Assembly (NCBI GenBank): GCA_907165065.1
Contig: OU015525.1
Coordinates: 33,021,537-33,085,536, forward strand
Source: Caprimulgus europaeus
Lineage: Eukaryota > Chordata > Aves > Caprimulgiformes > Caprimulgidae
Direction of reading: 5' to 3'
DNA: 64,000 nt
Shown: positions 1 to 12,730 of the stretch, piece after piece
How positions within the stretch are numbered: the first letter of the stretch is position 1
Layout of the letters: the number at the start of each line of letters is the position of its first letter
Made by a program: the position numbers and the translations under genes
Notes under the pieces: generated by a model
Seen by the model: only the letters and a program-made list of their open reading frames with translations
Told to the model about the DNA's origin: nothing
Database searches by the model: none

Positions 1-3000
1 AAAGTTCTTACTAATATTTTGCAATATTTGCTGCCACTGAACTGTTTAGGACTGATACCTATATTTTAAAATTTGTTGTAGAATAAATTTACAATAAATA
101 GATTTGTGCTAAACAGTTGCACTGAGAAAGTGTAAAATTGTAGATACCAAATACTATCTGTATGAGCACCCTTTGTTAAGGAAACATTCGGGTTTTGTAT
201 TGCGTTTGCTATAGCAGATAGTACCTACACTTCGGTATGCTCAATTATCTGCTCTTAAGAGTAACACATTATTTTAATATCAACCTTTTACTTCAGTCAG
301 CAAATATTGTGTTCTTTGTTTAAATTGACATGTCACATGGTATTATAAAATAAGAAAAAAAAAATTATTTGGTCTCTCAGATTTAGGCAGAATCATTTAA
401 CTGTGGTTTGGCTCAAATGTATAACATATTTTCTTTCAGACAAGCCTCAAAAAAACCCCCAAAAACATACTATGAGAAAACAGAGCAATGAATAAAACAA
501 ACAGATTAAAATGTGAAATACGAACTAATGATCAATTGTTTACTTTTTTATTAAATTACTTGCAGATCTAAATGCATATTAACCTCTCATTGGACTAGAA
601 ACCATAAATATTATTTTTTTAAGTTGTTTGATAACTGAGATAAAACAAGTATCAGTTTTCATGCCTATATACAAATCTCCTTTCCATTCTGAATACCACT
701 TTATGTGTGTTAGCTGAAATTGGTTGTCAAGATTTGTGTTTAAAAACAATAACAACTGAAAATAAAGTGTCAATCTTTAAGAGTCCTCATTGATTGTGGT
801 TTATTATGCAATTATCTTAATGCTGAACTCAAGAGTGAATAGGAGTTGCTCATCACAGTCTCACCATGAAATCAAGACAGTGAGATTAAATAAGTTAAAA
901 AATCTACTATACTATTGAGTGTAGTTACTGATTATACTGTAGAATCAACAATCAAAATACAGTGTATCATGCCAAAAGGCAGAGATTTTAAGACAAACAT
1001 CACTTCCAGTTATCTGAACACAGTGATAAATTGTCATTCCATTATCTGTTTTTGTTCAAATACTGAGTAAATGTAGAAGTTTATTGTGAAAATAGTAGTT
1101 GAAGAAATATTACTTAATTATTAATTGATGTGACACTTACTCTAGTCTAATAAAGAGAAAATTCTTTCTTGGTGGCTTCTTTCACACTGACAAAGCTGTA
1201 TATATTTGATATCACTAGAGAATGATTTGAAACTCTTTTGCTTCCAACATTTATGTGCTAGAAAGATTGGTAGCTCACAATATCTTCCTGAAGATGAGAC
1301 ATCCCACATGATCCATTTACTTGCTATTCTAGATATTTTAAAAAGACAGAAAGAATAAAAAGTGCTAGAGGGGGAAAAAACAACAAAAGGACACAATTGT
1401 GATCTTTATGTAAAACAGAGAAATCCACTGTTTGTACATGAGATAACATAATTCCCAAAGGACTGGAAAGCAGGAAATAATAAGTTGAAAAGTGCTAAAA
1501 ATAAGTAAAAAAAACCCATCGTCTTTGTAAAAAAAAGGAAAGGGAAGGGAAAACAGTTTTTTAATAGCAAGTTGCTAAATGTAGGAAAATAAACTTTTTA
1601 AGTAAGCCTTTGCTGCTTTTGTTTGCATACTATTCTCCAACTTTTCTGCTAAAATTGTTTACTAGTTTTCAGCAGTGGACCAACATGATTTATACTCTAC
1701 TACTCATAGATGTAAATTTCTGTGTTTACTAACAAAATGTGCCAATAGGGTATTCCTCCATACTGGACTGATTGCTTAGTGATATTTTGCTAGAAGCAGG
1801 CACATATTTTCTAGTAGTAAACATTTAATTTTATTTCTATAATAAAATTGTTTACATCCTCAAAAGCACCATAAGCTTGTTGAGCTTATCTGTTACTCAT
1901 GACTTTAATTCCAATAGATCTCCCTTATTCCATAAGAATTTGGTTTTCATAGGGATTTTGTTTGTAAAGAACTTCAGGTAACTGTGTGTTGAAAGATACT
2001 CTCCCATACAGAGTGTTCTGTTTAGAAAGTGTTTTCATTTTAAGGATTATCACACTTAACTGGGAATTCTGAGCTTCGTACACTTTTAATCAAATCAACC
2101 TTGCTTCTTTTGAAAGTTTTCACCTCAGAAATATCCTTTTGAGATTCATATTAGTTATTTCATCCATGGAGATTTTTTTACACTTAAATTAAGATTTATG
2201 AAAGTGTTCTTCCTCACTGGAGAGAAGAACTTGAAGGAACAGAAGACCTGATTCTCTTATATGTCAATTTCTGTCCATTTGAGTAGAAAGTGCATGAACA
2301 CTGTTTGATTTCCCTGTAAGCATTCCTTGCAACTAAAAGTGTTGTGCTCTGGAAATATGTACTATGCATATTGCCTTCTTTTCTTTTGATTTACTACTTC
2401 CAGTCTAGCCTGGATAGTGCCACTGGTGGCTGGAGTTTCAGTCCAGGTCTCAGTTAGCACCAGTGCTGGGAGTTGTAGCAGAGCATCGAAACACTGAACA
2501 GCAGTGAGAACTGAATGATCCTTTCACTCATAGAAGGGAGCCCCCAGCATGGGTGCTGATGAGCTGGCAGTTTTCTGTGAGTGCACACGGTGCCTTCCCT
2601 CTCTGATGACTAGTGCCCTGACAAATTCCTGGAAAGAAGGGATCATCAAGACTGGCCATTTTGAAGGGGCTTCATTGGTGAAAGTAAATTATATCTTATT
2701 ATATTAACAAATTGAGCTGTATGTCCAAATGAGGTTTTGACAGTGTTGCATGTAAGAATACCTTAAGCCATAGGTAGGGGACTTTTCCAGTAAAAAACAA
2801 CAAAAAACCCCCCAACAAATATCTTCCCCAAAAATTCCTATCTATTTATAGATATTTTTAAGAACATCCATCTCAAACACATACACAGTTTATGTTATTT
2901 TTGTACTATAGGATTTTATAGATAACTATGCCATTATTTTTTGCACGTTACCTGAAAAATAATTTAGGCTTATGAAGTCAATTACAAGATACCAATCAAT

Positions 3001-3560
3001 ATGGGAAAGGACAGTTGGAGAAGAAAGAAAGAAAGAAAATAAAGGAAACACACTTTAATACCAATATCATAATTGTAAAAGTGTTATTTATCCACCAAAT
3101 TGGAGTACAGTTTGTAAGCAAGAAGTTTCTAAATATTTTGCATTTTTACATCATCTGACTAAAAATATTAACCATTTTACTACCAAAAATTGTCTCATTA
3201 AGAGAGACTAAAAATATTGCTATTGGTTTGAAGAGAAATCAGGATTTCTCCTTTTGTCATGGATCACACATCTAACAATATCACAAGCCATATTGTATAA
3301 TTTAAGTCTTTAATGGTGTCTGTGTACATCCAAATGCACTGTAACTATCATTCCATTATAATCACAGACTATAATTGAACTGATCCTTGGGATTATAATT
3401 CAAGATGCTGTTCATTCAACTACAGTTTGCAAAATGTCTTTTTTTTTTTTTCCTATGACACACTTTTACCACTCCGTAATACCTACAAATATTATATAGT
3501 CCTTCTCAAATCCCACAGATTATCTCAAAGCAAAAAATTAAATAAATTGCTCATTAATTT
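1..3560. other. AT-rich non-coding stretch, no gene seen
   Basis: No frame here is long or protein-like enough to call. The stretch is AT-rich with short A and T runs, a small GAAA tandem near 3023-3040, and a 13-nt T run at 3439-3451. A segment at about 2395-2680 is visibly richer in G and C than its surroundings. It could be an old repeat or a conserved element, but I recognise no family in it and see no convincing splice sites or open frame. Confidence 0.6.
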
Positions 3561-4893
3561 CACAGAATCACAGAACCACAGAATGTCAGGGATTGGAAGG
3601 GACCTCAAAAGATCATCTAGTCCAATCCCCCTGCCAGAGCAGGAACACGTAGATTAAATTACACAGGAAGGTGTCCAGGCGGGTCTTGAATATCTCCAGA
3701 GAAGGAGAATCCACAACCTCCCTGGGCAGCCTGTTCCAGTGCTCTGTCACCCTCACAGTAAAGAAGTTTCTTTTGAACCTCCTGTGTTCCAGCTTACACC
3801 CATTGCCCCTTGTCCTATCATTGGATACCACTGAGAAGAGCCTGGCTCCATCTACCTGACACTCACCCTTCATATATTTATAAACATTAATGAGGTCCCC
3901 CCTCAGCCTCCTCTTCTCCGAGCTAAAGAGGCCCAGCTCCCTCACCCTTTCCTCATAAGGGAGATGCTCCACTCCCTTAATCATCTTGGTGGCTCTGTGC
4001 TGGACTCTCTCAAGCAGTTCCCTGTCCTTCTTGAACTGTGGGGCCCAGAACTGGACACAATATTCCAGATGCAGCCTCACCAGGGCAGAGTAAAGGGGAA
4101 GAAGAACCTCTCTTGACCTACTAACCACACCCCTTCTAATACACCCCAGGATGCCATTGGCCTTCCTGGCCACAAGGGCACAGTGCTGTCTCATGGTCAT
4201 CCTGCTGTCCACCAGGACTCCCAGATGCCTTTCTCCTACACTGCTCTCTAGTAGATCATCTCCCAACCTATACTGGAACCTGGGGTTGTTCCTGCCCAGA
4301 TGCAACACCCTACACTTGCCCTTATTATATTTCATCAAGTTTTTCCCTGCCCAGCTCTTCAGCCAGTCTAGGTCTCTCTGGATGGCAGCACAGCCTTCTG
4401 GAGTGTCAGCCACTCCTCCCAGCTTTGTATCATCAGCAAACTTGCTGACAGTGCATTCAATTCCCTCATCCAGGTCATTATTGAATATATTGAATAATAC
4501 TGGTCCTAGTACCGACCCTTGAGGGACTCCACTAGACACGGGTCTCCAACTAGACTCTGCCCCATTGACCATCACTCTCTGGCTTCTTCCCACCAGCCAG
4601 TTAACAGTCCATCTCACTACCTGATCATCCAATCCACACTTCCTTAATTTGGCACCAAGGATGCTGTGGGAGACCATGTCAAATGCCTTACTGAAATCAA
4701 GATAGACCACATCCACTGCTCTACCATCATCTAGCTCCTGGTTGTGTTTTCATAAAAGTCTAGAAGGTTGGTCAAGCATGACTTCCTCTTGGTGAAGCCA
4801 TATTGACTGCTCCTAATGACCCTCTTATCCTTGATATGCCTAGAGATGGCACCAAGGATAAGTCGTTCCATTACCTTCCCAGGGAAGGTATTT
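3561..4893 (-). mobile_element. CR1 LINE, 5'-truncated, 3' half of ORF2 plus tail
   Basis: This is a non-LTR retrotransposon of the avian CR1 family, inserted with its 3' end at the low coordinate. The plus strand at 3561-3585 shows the reversed octamer tail (CACAGAATCACAGAACCACA). Then comes the conserved 3' segment (GGAAGGGACCTCAAAAGATC) and, read on the minus strand, the reverse-transcriptase C-terminal half. Upstream, to about 4893, the minus strand still reads as the preceding CR1 polymerase segment (conceptual motifs [14 protein letters not shown] and [12 protein letters not shown]). That part lies in a different frame from 3613-4716, so there is a frameshift near 4730-4740. The 5' part, including the endonuclease, is missing, which is the usual 5' truncation of LINE insertion. 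No target-site duplication was identified. Confidence 0.95.
3613..4716 (-). pseudogene. CR1 reverse transcriptase, C-terminal part (truncated, frameshifted)
   Basis: The protein family copies CR1 RNA into DNA at the target site. The open frame is 367 codons, starting at an internal methionine that is not the natural start. Visible motifs in order: [15 protein letters not shown] (RT finger/palm, first catalytic Asp region) at residues 3-17; [15 protein letters not shown] at about 61-75; the catalytic FADDTKLGG at about 93-101 (the YADD-type box, here FADD); the CR1 thumb and C-terminal segment with [19 protein letters not shown] and EYCVQFWAP; and the terminal [18 protein letters not shown] block common to CR1. 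The endonuclease domain and the N-terminal RT portion are absent or out of frame, so the copy cannot be autonomous. The long uninterrupted frame suggests a fairly recent insertion or a slow-decaying copy. It is LINE-encoded, not a host gene. Confidence 0.93.
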
Positions 4894-7387
4894 CCCAATA
4901 CTGCACAGTGCTGAGAATCTTCAGTTGCTATGGGATGTAAAAGGAGTTGAGGACATTCAGCATGTCTGAAGATGGAGCCTTCTAGATGTGTTTGAACTTA
5001 TACTGGACATGAATTTTCCTGTTGTGCAAACCAGCTCATCAGTGCATCAGTGAACACATTAAAAAATATAAATGAAACTAAAAGGACAGGAATAATTCTT
5101 CTTGATGTTATTTTCTCAGGTTCTGAACCTTGATATGATTTCATTGCATACCTTAATCAGAACAACAAGCACTGGAAAAAGTTACACTATCCACTTCCCT
5201 AATTGAAATTTTGCTAGATTTTCCAGAGATGTTTTCTGTAAATGAAATCCAGTTTAGGCTTCTCCTGCAGTGCTGATTAATTTGACTAGTTTGTTGCAGT
5301 AGAACTACTCTGACTTTCAAAGTCTCCCCATAGAGAATTGAGTAGACCCTACCATGACTCTGTTCTCAGATATTTCACATGGAACGAAGAGCCAGAGCAA
5401 GTTCAAATGCCCATAAAAATATTATGATCAAATTTTATTTTTCCCACTAGACCCCAGCTTGATTCATTGCATAAGACAGACAGGCTTAAGGAATAAGAGC
5501 CTGTCTAATGTCTCTTTTTACCCCTGCTATTGGCTGCTCACCTGACAAGAGCCAAACCCAACACTGAATATAAAATTATTAATTTTATAATGGCCTTTTC
5601 TATAATGTTCATTACCACAGAACTGAAAAGCTGTATATGTGTGGGCTTATCTTCACAGTATGCATGAAATGCACTAGAAACTCTGCTGTCCTCATTTTGC
5701 AACAGATATCAAATGCATAGAGAGAATAACATCAAAATAATCCACTAAGTTTGGGTACTGTACCTGACAGATTGAGGTTTTTAACATTAATTAATAGCAT
5801 TATTCTAAAATATCATGTGCTCAGAATATAGTTCCTGTTAAAATTGCAGCTAAAAGCTTTCAGTTCTTCTGAAGATGAGAGCGCAAGTTTCTCAGATTAG
5901 ATAAACTCAATTAACAACCAACTGTAAAAGGTTTTGCTTTAGGGAACTACTCTGAACAACTTAATTATTTTGTAGTGAATCAAATTCTAAAGAGAGGCCT
6001 TAACACTGAGAACACTTTTTCCTTTTCCTAGTTTGACTAGTCTTGTTCTCAATTCTTGTGGTAAATAAGGCAGAGTTTTACATCTACACAGGGCGAGATT
6101 TATTCAAATGTTTTATACAATATTGCATGATATGTCTCAACAAGATGTCTGGAATGGAAATCAAAACAATAGTATCAACAGAAGTCCTCGGTTTCTAACT
6201 GGTAACCTATTTCAGTGTGATACTTCTGTGATATTGGAACATTTGATTTATAGTACCCTTACTAATATTTCATTTCCCCAAAGCATGAGGGGAAAATAGC
6301 ATTATTTTTCATTTAGAAGCATTACCAGCCTCCGCATAAAGGAAAAACTGCTAGACAGTTACAGTGTCTAGTAACACAATATGGTCATGTATTCCTTTTC
6401 ATTAAAGAAACTATGTTCTAGAATCATAAAGAAAATTCTAGACTCATTAAAGTCTTATCAGATGCAGTGATCTGCTACTTATACTGATGAGTTTCTCTAG
6501 CTTCCACAAAACACAAAGCAAAAAGCAACAATAACAAAAACTTTACCTAAAGAAAAAAGTTATGTGTGTGCATAAAAATTATATCCTGACCTTTTCAATG
6601 ATCAGTTTATGTCCAGAAGGATAAGATCTGGTAAAGCTTATTTTTGCAATATAACTAGAGATGTTATTATTGGTCATAAATTAATCTGCCCTTTTAAAAA
6701 ATTCAGCTGTAATGTCTGTATTCTATACTGCATAAGCCTTATAAGTTTTTAAAAAGTGAAATGGCATATAACTGATGAGCTGTGCAGTCATATTTTTCAT
6801 AGCATTATATTTACCACATAAGTTATTTATCATTGCTTTACTACTGCATAGAATAACAGACTATAGTGCTTGATAAAATGGAAGTACTCAAATAAACTCA
6901 TCAATGCAGTACTTGCTTCTCCAGTATGTGTATTATTAGTACTGTACTAATTCCAGCGTGTTGCTAAAAGTATATGATGAAAATGATTTGAAAATTTCAA
7001 ATACCACTCATACTGTTTCAAAGATGCCTTCAACATTACATTCCATTCCTTTTAGCCTAGTAATAATGGTCTGGGAAGTATCATCTGACACTTTGAGAAT
7101 CTTCATGAAAGTTAAATTATGAATATAAAATCTTAAGCAGTTAGCTCTGGTACTTAACCACACATTTCAAGTTTGATTTTTGTGTATGAGCACCAGTGGG
7201 TTTTAAATTTGTATTTTATACACTCTAAGGAACCTCTGGCCACTTTTCTGCAAGATCAGAACTGCTTGGGTATATCACCTTTTTTTTCCTCTCTGTACTA
7301 TTCAGAAAATGTCAGTTTGGGGGGCACTTGTCTAAATTGGAAGTTGAATAGCCAACTTAACTGACTTAAAGGTTCAAGATAATAGCA
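4894..7387. other. AT-rich non-coding stretch, no gene seen
   Basis: Frames are short and carry no recognisable motif. The longest (6108-6299, 63 codons) has no protein-like features. No repeat family was recognised apart from the flanking CR1 copies. Confidence 0.6.
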
Positions 7388-7700
7388 TCACAGAATCTTT
7401 TAAGATGGATGGGAACAGCTAGAGATCATCTATTTTAGAGAAGAGTCAGAATGTCTGCTCTGAACTCTCCCATTTGGAAATCATAGACAGCATTAAGTTG
7501 TCTTCTCTTTGTAAGGCTGAACCAAACCAGTTCTCAGTCTGTCCAGCTGCTGACTTCTTTGGTAGACCACCATTGCATTCAGACCAGCTTGTCAATGTTG
7601 TTCTTGTACTAACACTTCCTGATTTTGTTTTAGTCCACATGAATCCAAATTGTCTCTTAATCACTTCCATTTCCTTTATTTGCAATAAACCAAATGGCAA
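7388..7700 (-). mobile_element. Decayed CR1-like fragment (tail at low coordinate)
   Basis: The plus strand at 7388-7436 reads as a degenerate reversed CR1 3' end: TCACAGAATC, then a diverged TTGGAAGGGACC-like segment, then AGAGATCATCTATTTTAG. About 90 bp further on, GTAAGGCTGAACCAAACCAG resembles the reversed CR1 segment GGCTGAACAA-CCCAG, so the copy may reach about 7600-7700. Divergence is high and the inner boundary is a guess. The 99-codon minus frame at 7446-7745 falls inside and shows no intact CR1 protein motif, so I treat it as chance. Confidence 0.42.
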
Positions 7701-7959
7701 TGTGTAAAGCAGATCTTTAGATTTACTCAGGACAACTGTATCCATAGATGTTTTCAGAGAAAGTGCACTAATAGAATTTGCTATGGCACTTCTGTTTCAA
7801 TATTAAATTTTGTCTTGCTCTCTAAATACACTGTTGCATATCATTGAAAAAAAAGTGGCAGGCTTGGTTGAAACCCTTTGGAAAATGGAGGAGGCACTCC
7901 TTCTAAACCTTACAGGACTAAACCAGAACTTTACAAATATATGCTGCTTACTAAGCAAC

Positions 7960-8150
7960 ATAAGTAGGTTGACAGAGCACTGGAACATGCTGCCAAGAGA
8001 GGTTGTTGAGTCTCCTTCTCTGGAGATATTCAAAACCCATCTGGAATTGATCCTATGCAACCTGCTCTAGGTGATCCTGCTCTGGCAGGGGGGTTGGACT
8101 AGATGATCTCCAGAGTTGCCTTCCAAGCCCTACGATTCTGTGATTCTGTG
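7960..8150 (+). mobile_element. CR1 LINE 3'-end fragment
   Basis: The plus strand encodes the last CR1 ORF2 block (conceptual TEHWNMLPREVVESPSLEIF), then the CR1 3' UTR (GGTTGGACTAGATGATCTCC), and ends in the octamer tail ATTCTGTGATTCTGTG at about 8135-8150. It is heavily 5'-truncated, about 190 bp, with no coding capacity. The left boundary is approximate; the sequence just upstream (7845-7955) was not recognised. Its orientation is opposite to the decayed CR1-like piece at 7388. Confidence 0.9.
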
Positions 8151-11100
8151 AAAGCTTGCAAGCACAGACTATTCATCTATTGTACAGTATTCATACTCAA
8201 AGGAGGAAAAAATTAGATTTCCTTGGAAAGAGGAGAGAAGGTACAGTGCAAAGTTCTGCATAGAGCCACATTAATGACAAACACAAAGATTACTTTCTGT
8301 GTTTTGGTGCATTTTTGGGCTAGTATATAATAAACAACTTCTAGATACTTGTATCATGGTCTCTCATTAACATTAGACTACCTTAATTTAAGGACTGAAT
8401 ATGTACAGTAATCAAAAGCAGGTGTTCTGTGATTAATACAAATGAAAACAAAAGATAATTAATTAATGAGATGACCCTATATTAATTTTCCAGAGAAGCT
8501 ATTTTAAATAATACATCTTCTACAATTTGTAACTAGATAAAGCTAGCTAGGGGTAGACCTAAAGTCAGTTCTTTGTTTTAGACCATTTGTGAGCTCTTCT
8601 GGAAGTGAGACTCAAATGGGCTATGTGAACATCAGTGGCAAAATAGTAAGTAAAAAACTTTTGCTTCACCCACTACTAGGGCCAAAAATGACATTTCTTA
8701 TATATAAATGGCAGTGCTATGCACATGAGTAATATGACTAGTTGATGGTTAGCTCCTTTAAAATCATTCTGGAATTAATATCAAGACAGTTTGTAGCAGG
8801 ATAATGGGTGGAGTCACAGAATGAGGATGAATTCCTGTTTCTGACTCAGTATTTCTCCTTAGGACTTGGGATTTTTCTCAATCAAAATACACATGGTCTC
8901 CAAATCACTTCCTGACTGAAGACCTGGTTTTGTTATAAAAGCAGCAATGACAGGCTGTAGAGCCACCCGAAGTCAAGTGGAATTGAAGATGGGGAGCACC
9001 TGCATTAATTGAATCTATGGCAAGATAAGAGATTAAAATCCCATTTTTAATTAGAAGTAGAGTTTGAAATTCTTTGTTACACCCCATATCTCTTGCAGTG
9101 GGAAGAAAAGTAATCGTATTTTGGTTTAGTGTCAACAGCATGCAGTTCTTTTACACAGAAGAAGCATAAGTATCTCTTGGCATGGAGCTTAGAAAGTTGA
9201 TGCTAAAGCCAGATTTTGATGTCCCTTCACTGCTTTACAAACCATTTTTAAAATCTGGCTCCAGAGATCATTATGTAACTGTATACAAGAACCAATAATG
9301 TCAGCATGCCATAACAACAAGTCACCATGGTTCGATTTCAAATACTGCTGTGCTTTTAATAGCTTCCTACATGCTTTGTATTTTTGTCCAAACAATGATT
9401 ATATTTTGGAGCACAAATTAACAGATTATTGTTGGTAGTTCATGTGTTCAATTAAAAAAAAAAAGTGCATACTGCTTGAGAGTTTCAAGTGGAATTTCTC
9501 TTTTCTCTGGAAAGTGTACTACAGTATTTAAAATACACATCCAGAAAATGTGTTTTATAGTGGATCCAACTCTGCTGATGTTTAGTTCATAATTTTTCCT
9601 TCACTGCTTCCCTGACACTTTCATGTCAGGCTGTATTTCCACAACAATAGGATTTTTGACTAGGGATTTCTAAACTTTGAGTGGAAAAAAAAATCTAGGT
9701 AGCAAAAATTATACTGGTTCCTTGATTTTATTTGTCTATTATAAATCAAATTTTAATGGTAGCACACATAAGCTGCTATAGAGAACAAATAATATGAATT
9801 ACTTTATACAACACAAATGCTAAAAACATTTGTTCAGAAAGATTTTAAAAGAACACGAATAAACAAGGCTATTTGTAAGTATTTCCACCTTAAAGTGGAA
9901 TAGACTTTGAAAAAGTGTTACATTTTGTTTTACTTTGTACTCCAATGTGGATTTATTTTTAATTTGGTGAGCTTAACTACGACAAATGTAAATAAAGTTC
10001 AGTGTCTAATTAAGGTTTCAGTAGCATTTGCTTTTACATATTGAAAAATAATCAACAGAAATTATACTTCTCTGGCACAAAGTGGATATTATAGTGGACA
10101 AAATCTGTTACATGTATTATAAAACCAACCAAAAGTCTATATGAAGAATCTTGAAAGTTAAACTCTGAAGGGAACAATAAGGCTAACTATTTCCCATATT
10201 TCAATTTCCCTCTATTAGTGCAAAGATTCCTAGGAGGATTCAAAGGCTTCAGCTTCTTTCGCATTTTCAATTGTCCATAAACACACAAAAAGGAGGACTT
10301 AGTTGATTTTATCCAGAGTGGATATAGATTACAAAATACGAAAACCTTTAGTTCTCTCTTCTGTGTTCGCTTAAAAATGTCTCCTATATTACACTTCTAG
10401 GTAATTTTACCTTCTCTTAACCATGCAAAAGATATAGTGTTTCAAAGCTGCAGATTAGTGATGGTGGCAGCTTATTCCTTTTGGTTATCTACAGCACCAT
10501 CTTAGTGTCTTGAGGCATAAAAGAATATTATCTGTGTGACAGTTATGGCTAGAGCCATCTATACTGTTCATGCTATCAGCACTCAAAGGGCTCAGAATAG
10601 AAATCATTCAGTTTAAGACATCTTCTGTAGTTTCATTAAAAGCTTAAAATTGTGAGGTACTGCAAGTTATGACTAAGCTTATATGAAAATTTCAGTAAAT
10701 CTATGCTGTGGAAAAGTACATACGCAGTTGGGGTGGTTAGAATAGAATCTCTAATCTTTTGTAAAGGCAGTTGACCATAAGCAAGACAACCTATAAATCT
10801 GCTTTCCTTCTTTACTTAATTTTCATCACAAATAATGTGCCACTCTGATTGCATGAAATCATCAGGAGTGTCTTCAATTACTGTGTGCAGCCTCTGATCA
10901 AAATGACTTCCTCTATTCTCAATCTGGGGGATGATGGGGAGGAAAACGGGAGGGGGTGGGGGTGAGAAATGCACAGCTAGTTATGTATTACAAATGTCAG
11001 GTTACTGTGAAAGTATATATTCATATTTAATATTTTCTAAGCTGGAGTTGTGATTGTAATAATGGCTTATTCATATCTGCATTTCATTTAAATGCACTGT

Positions 11101-12265
11101 TTTGACTCACTGAACATTTGTCAAAGATATTATAGCTAAACTTTTTCACATGACCACTGAGGTAATGACAGCATTACATTACCAGAAAACTGCATGACTT
11201 GCTGATACTTCCATTTTCCTCAGCAGCTTATGAAATAATCAAAACGTGTGCATGAAATGGCGGCCTGTTCTGAATTTATTTTAATACAGATAGGCTTATA
11301 CACAGAAATGAAGAAGAGTGTAGGACCTCAGACACAAGAGACAATGACTACGCACAAAGCTGAATTTTACTAGCAGGAAAGATGGATATATGGGTATTAG
11401 ACTTTTCATAGCTATAGGAAGGATAATCTTTCAATCAGATTAATGAGAAAATATATTGCATGGGCCCTACAGCACTTTTTGCTTTCCAGGCTAATACGTG
11501 ATTTAAATCCCAAAAGTACATTTTCAGCATTACAATATCCTTTGATAATAATGTCGCTTGCACAAAGACAGATAAAAATAAAACAGTCCCCCTTGATTTC
11601 CCATTTTAGATTTGAAGTATATTTTCTGTTCTTTGCCTGCAATGAAGTGAATTCTATTGAGAAGAGTCACATTTAATAAGACAAAGAGAATTTTCTAATT
11701 ATGCTACCTGTCAAGATAGGAATCTATGGGATTGCCACTGCAATTGAAGAAACAGAGGAAGCAATTGCATATAGTCCAGTTTACTTTGGTGTATGATTAC
11801 TATTTGCACTTAGATATTGCTAAATGTAAATCATGCACACACACAGAAACATGCTTTGAGGTAAACACCAAAAGGCAAGTCTCAAAATGGATTGTGTAGT
11901 CCTTGTTTCAATTTTCAGTATGCAGTTTCCCAAAATTTCCTAACTTATCTATAAAAAAATAGTAGAAACCTGTGAAAATTAAACACTTAAATTACTCTGA
12001 GTCACACAAATATACAATTGACCAAATGACAAATATAATTAAAGCATGAATTACTAATGGAATAGAATGTATATGCATAATTATGCTGGGTTAAGCATTT
12101 TGCATCTTTCTGGAGGAAAGCAAGTACTGTAACAGTGAAGAAAAACAAAAGCCAATTAAAATTAATGCAATAGGAAAAGACTCATCTCCATAGCATTTCT
12201 TATTATTTTTACATAGTTCATATTAAAAACATGCAAACATTAAAGAAAATCTTGCTGTTATAAAT
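8151..12265. other. AT-rich non-coding stretch with one G-rich patch
   Basis: No gene recognised. At 10926-10966 there is a G-rich patch with runs of 4, 4, 3, 5 and 5 G, a near-consensus G-quadruplex motif with one loop of 8 nt. The two overlapping frames at 11412-11676 on opposite strands lack motifs and look like chance. Confidence 0.6.
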
Positions 12266-12307
12266 GGAGCCCTGAAAGTTATCGTATGCTGTCCTTTCAG
12301 GGTCTCC
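12266..12307. repeat. Imperfect inverted repeat (hairpin)
   Basis: GGAGCCCTGAAAG (12266-12278) pairs with CTTTCAGGGTCTCC (12294-12307): 13 base pairs with one bulged T at 12303 and a 15-nt loop. This is seen directly. No function is assigned; it is too short for a typical microRNA precursor unless the flanks add pairing. Confidence 0.75.
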
Positions 12308-12646
12308 AGGGAACTGTTCAATGTGCCCTATCAGACATTACTCTTATTTGCAGCATTGCAATCTTGGAAACACCATGGCACATTAGACAAGGAAAATAAA
12401 TATTGTGTTCTTGATGGTTTCCTTCATATTACAAGTTTACACAAATCCGTGGCACACAACCTATTATTAGAAATACTTTATACGAAATACAAATTAGTTC
12501 ATTTAGTGGCTTTTTTTTATTGAAACAATATCTGGTAGGATGATGCAGATTATAACCACAGTTAAAACAATCAGCACAATACAAGCCTCCAACAAGCCTT
12601 TTTTGTTGCTTTTTAAATGATATGTGTGTGCATTTATATATATCTT

Positions 12647-12730
12647 CGTGTGTGTGTGTATACATATGCATGTGTAAATACACACACACACGTATGTATG
12701 CATATATATATGGACACACACATGCACATA
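12647..12730. repeat. Alternating purine-pyrimidine (TG/CA/TA) microsatellite block
   Basis: Three runs of strictly alternating purine and pyrimidine lie side by side: 12647-12676 (30 nt, TG then mixed), 12678-12712 (35 nt, CA then TATG/TA) and 12714-12730 (CA). Such sequence can adopt Z-DNA and, because TG and CA arms face each other, can also fold back on itself. The 12429-12928 frames that read through it on both strands are products of the repeat. Confidence 0.9.

Noticed and set aside
3426-3460. T13 run near the CR1 3' end as a poly(A) tail
   Set aside because: CR1 ends in octamer repeats rather than poly(A), and the run is about 110 bp outside the element.
3671-4522. Plus-strand frames of 62 and 123 codons
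   Set aside because: They are antisense shadows of the CR1 reverse-transcriptase frame.
8808-8830. GAGTCACAGAATGAGGATG as a possible CR1 tail
   Set aside because: Only one octamer-like unit, with no CR1 3' segment beside it.
9325-9345. GGTTCGATTTC resembling a tRNA T-loop
   Set aside because: No acceptor stem, D-arm or anticodon arm can be drawn around it.
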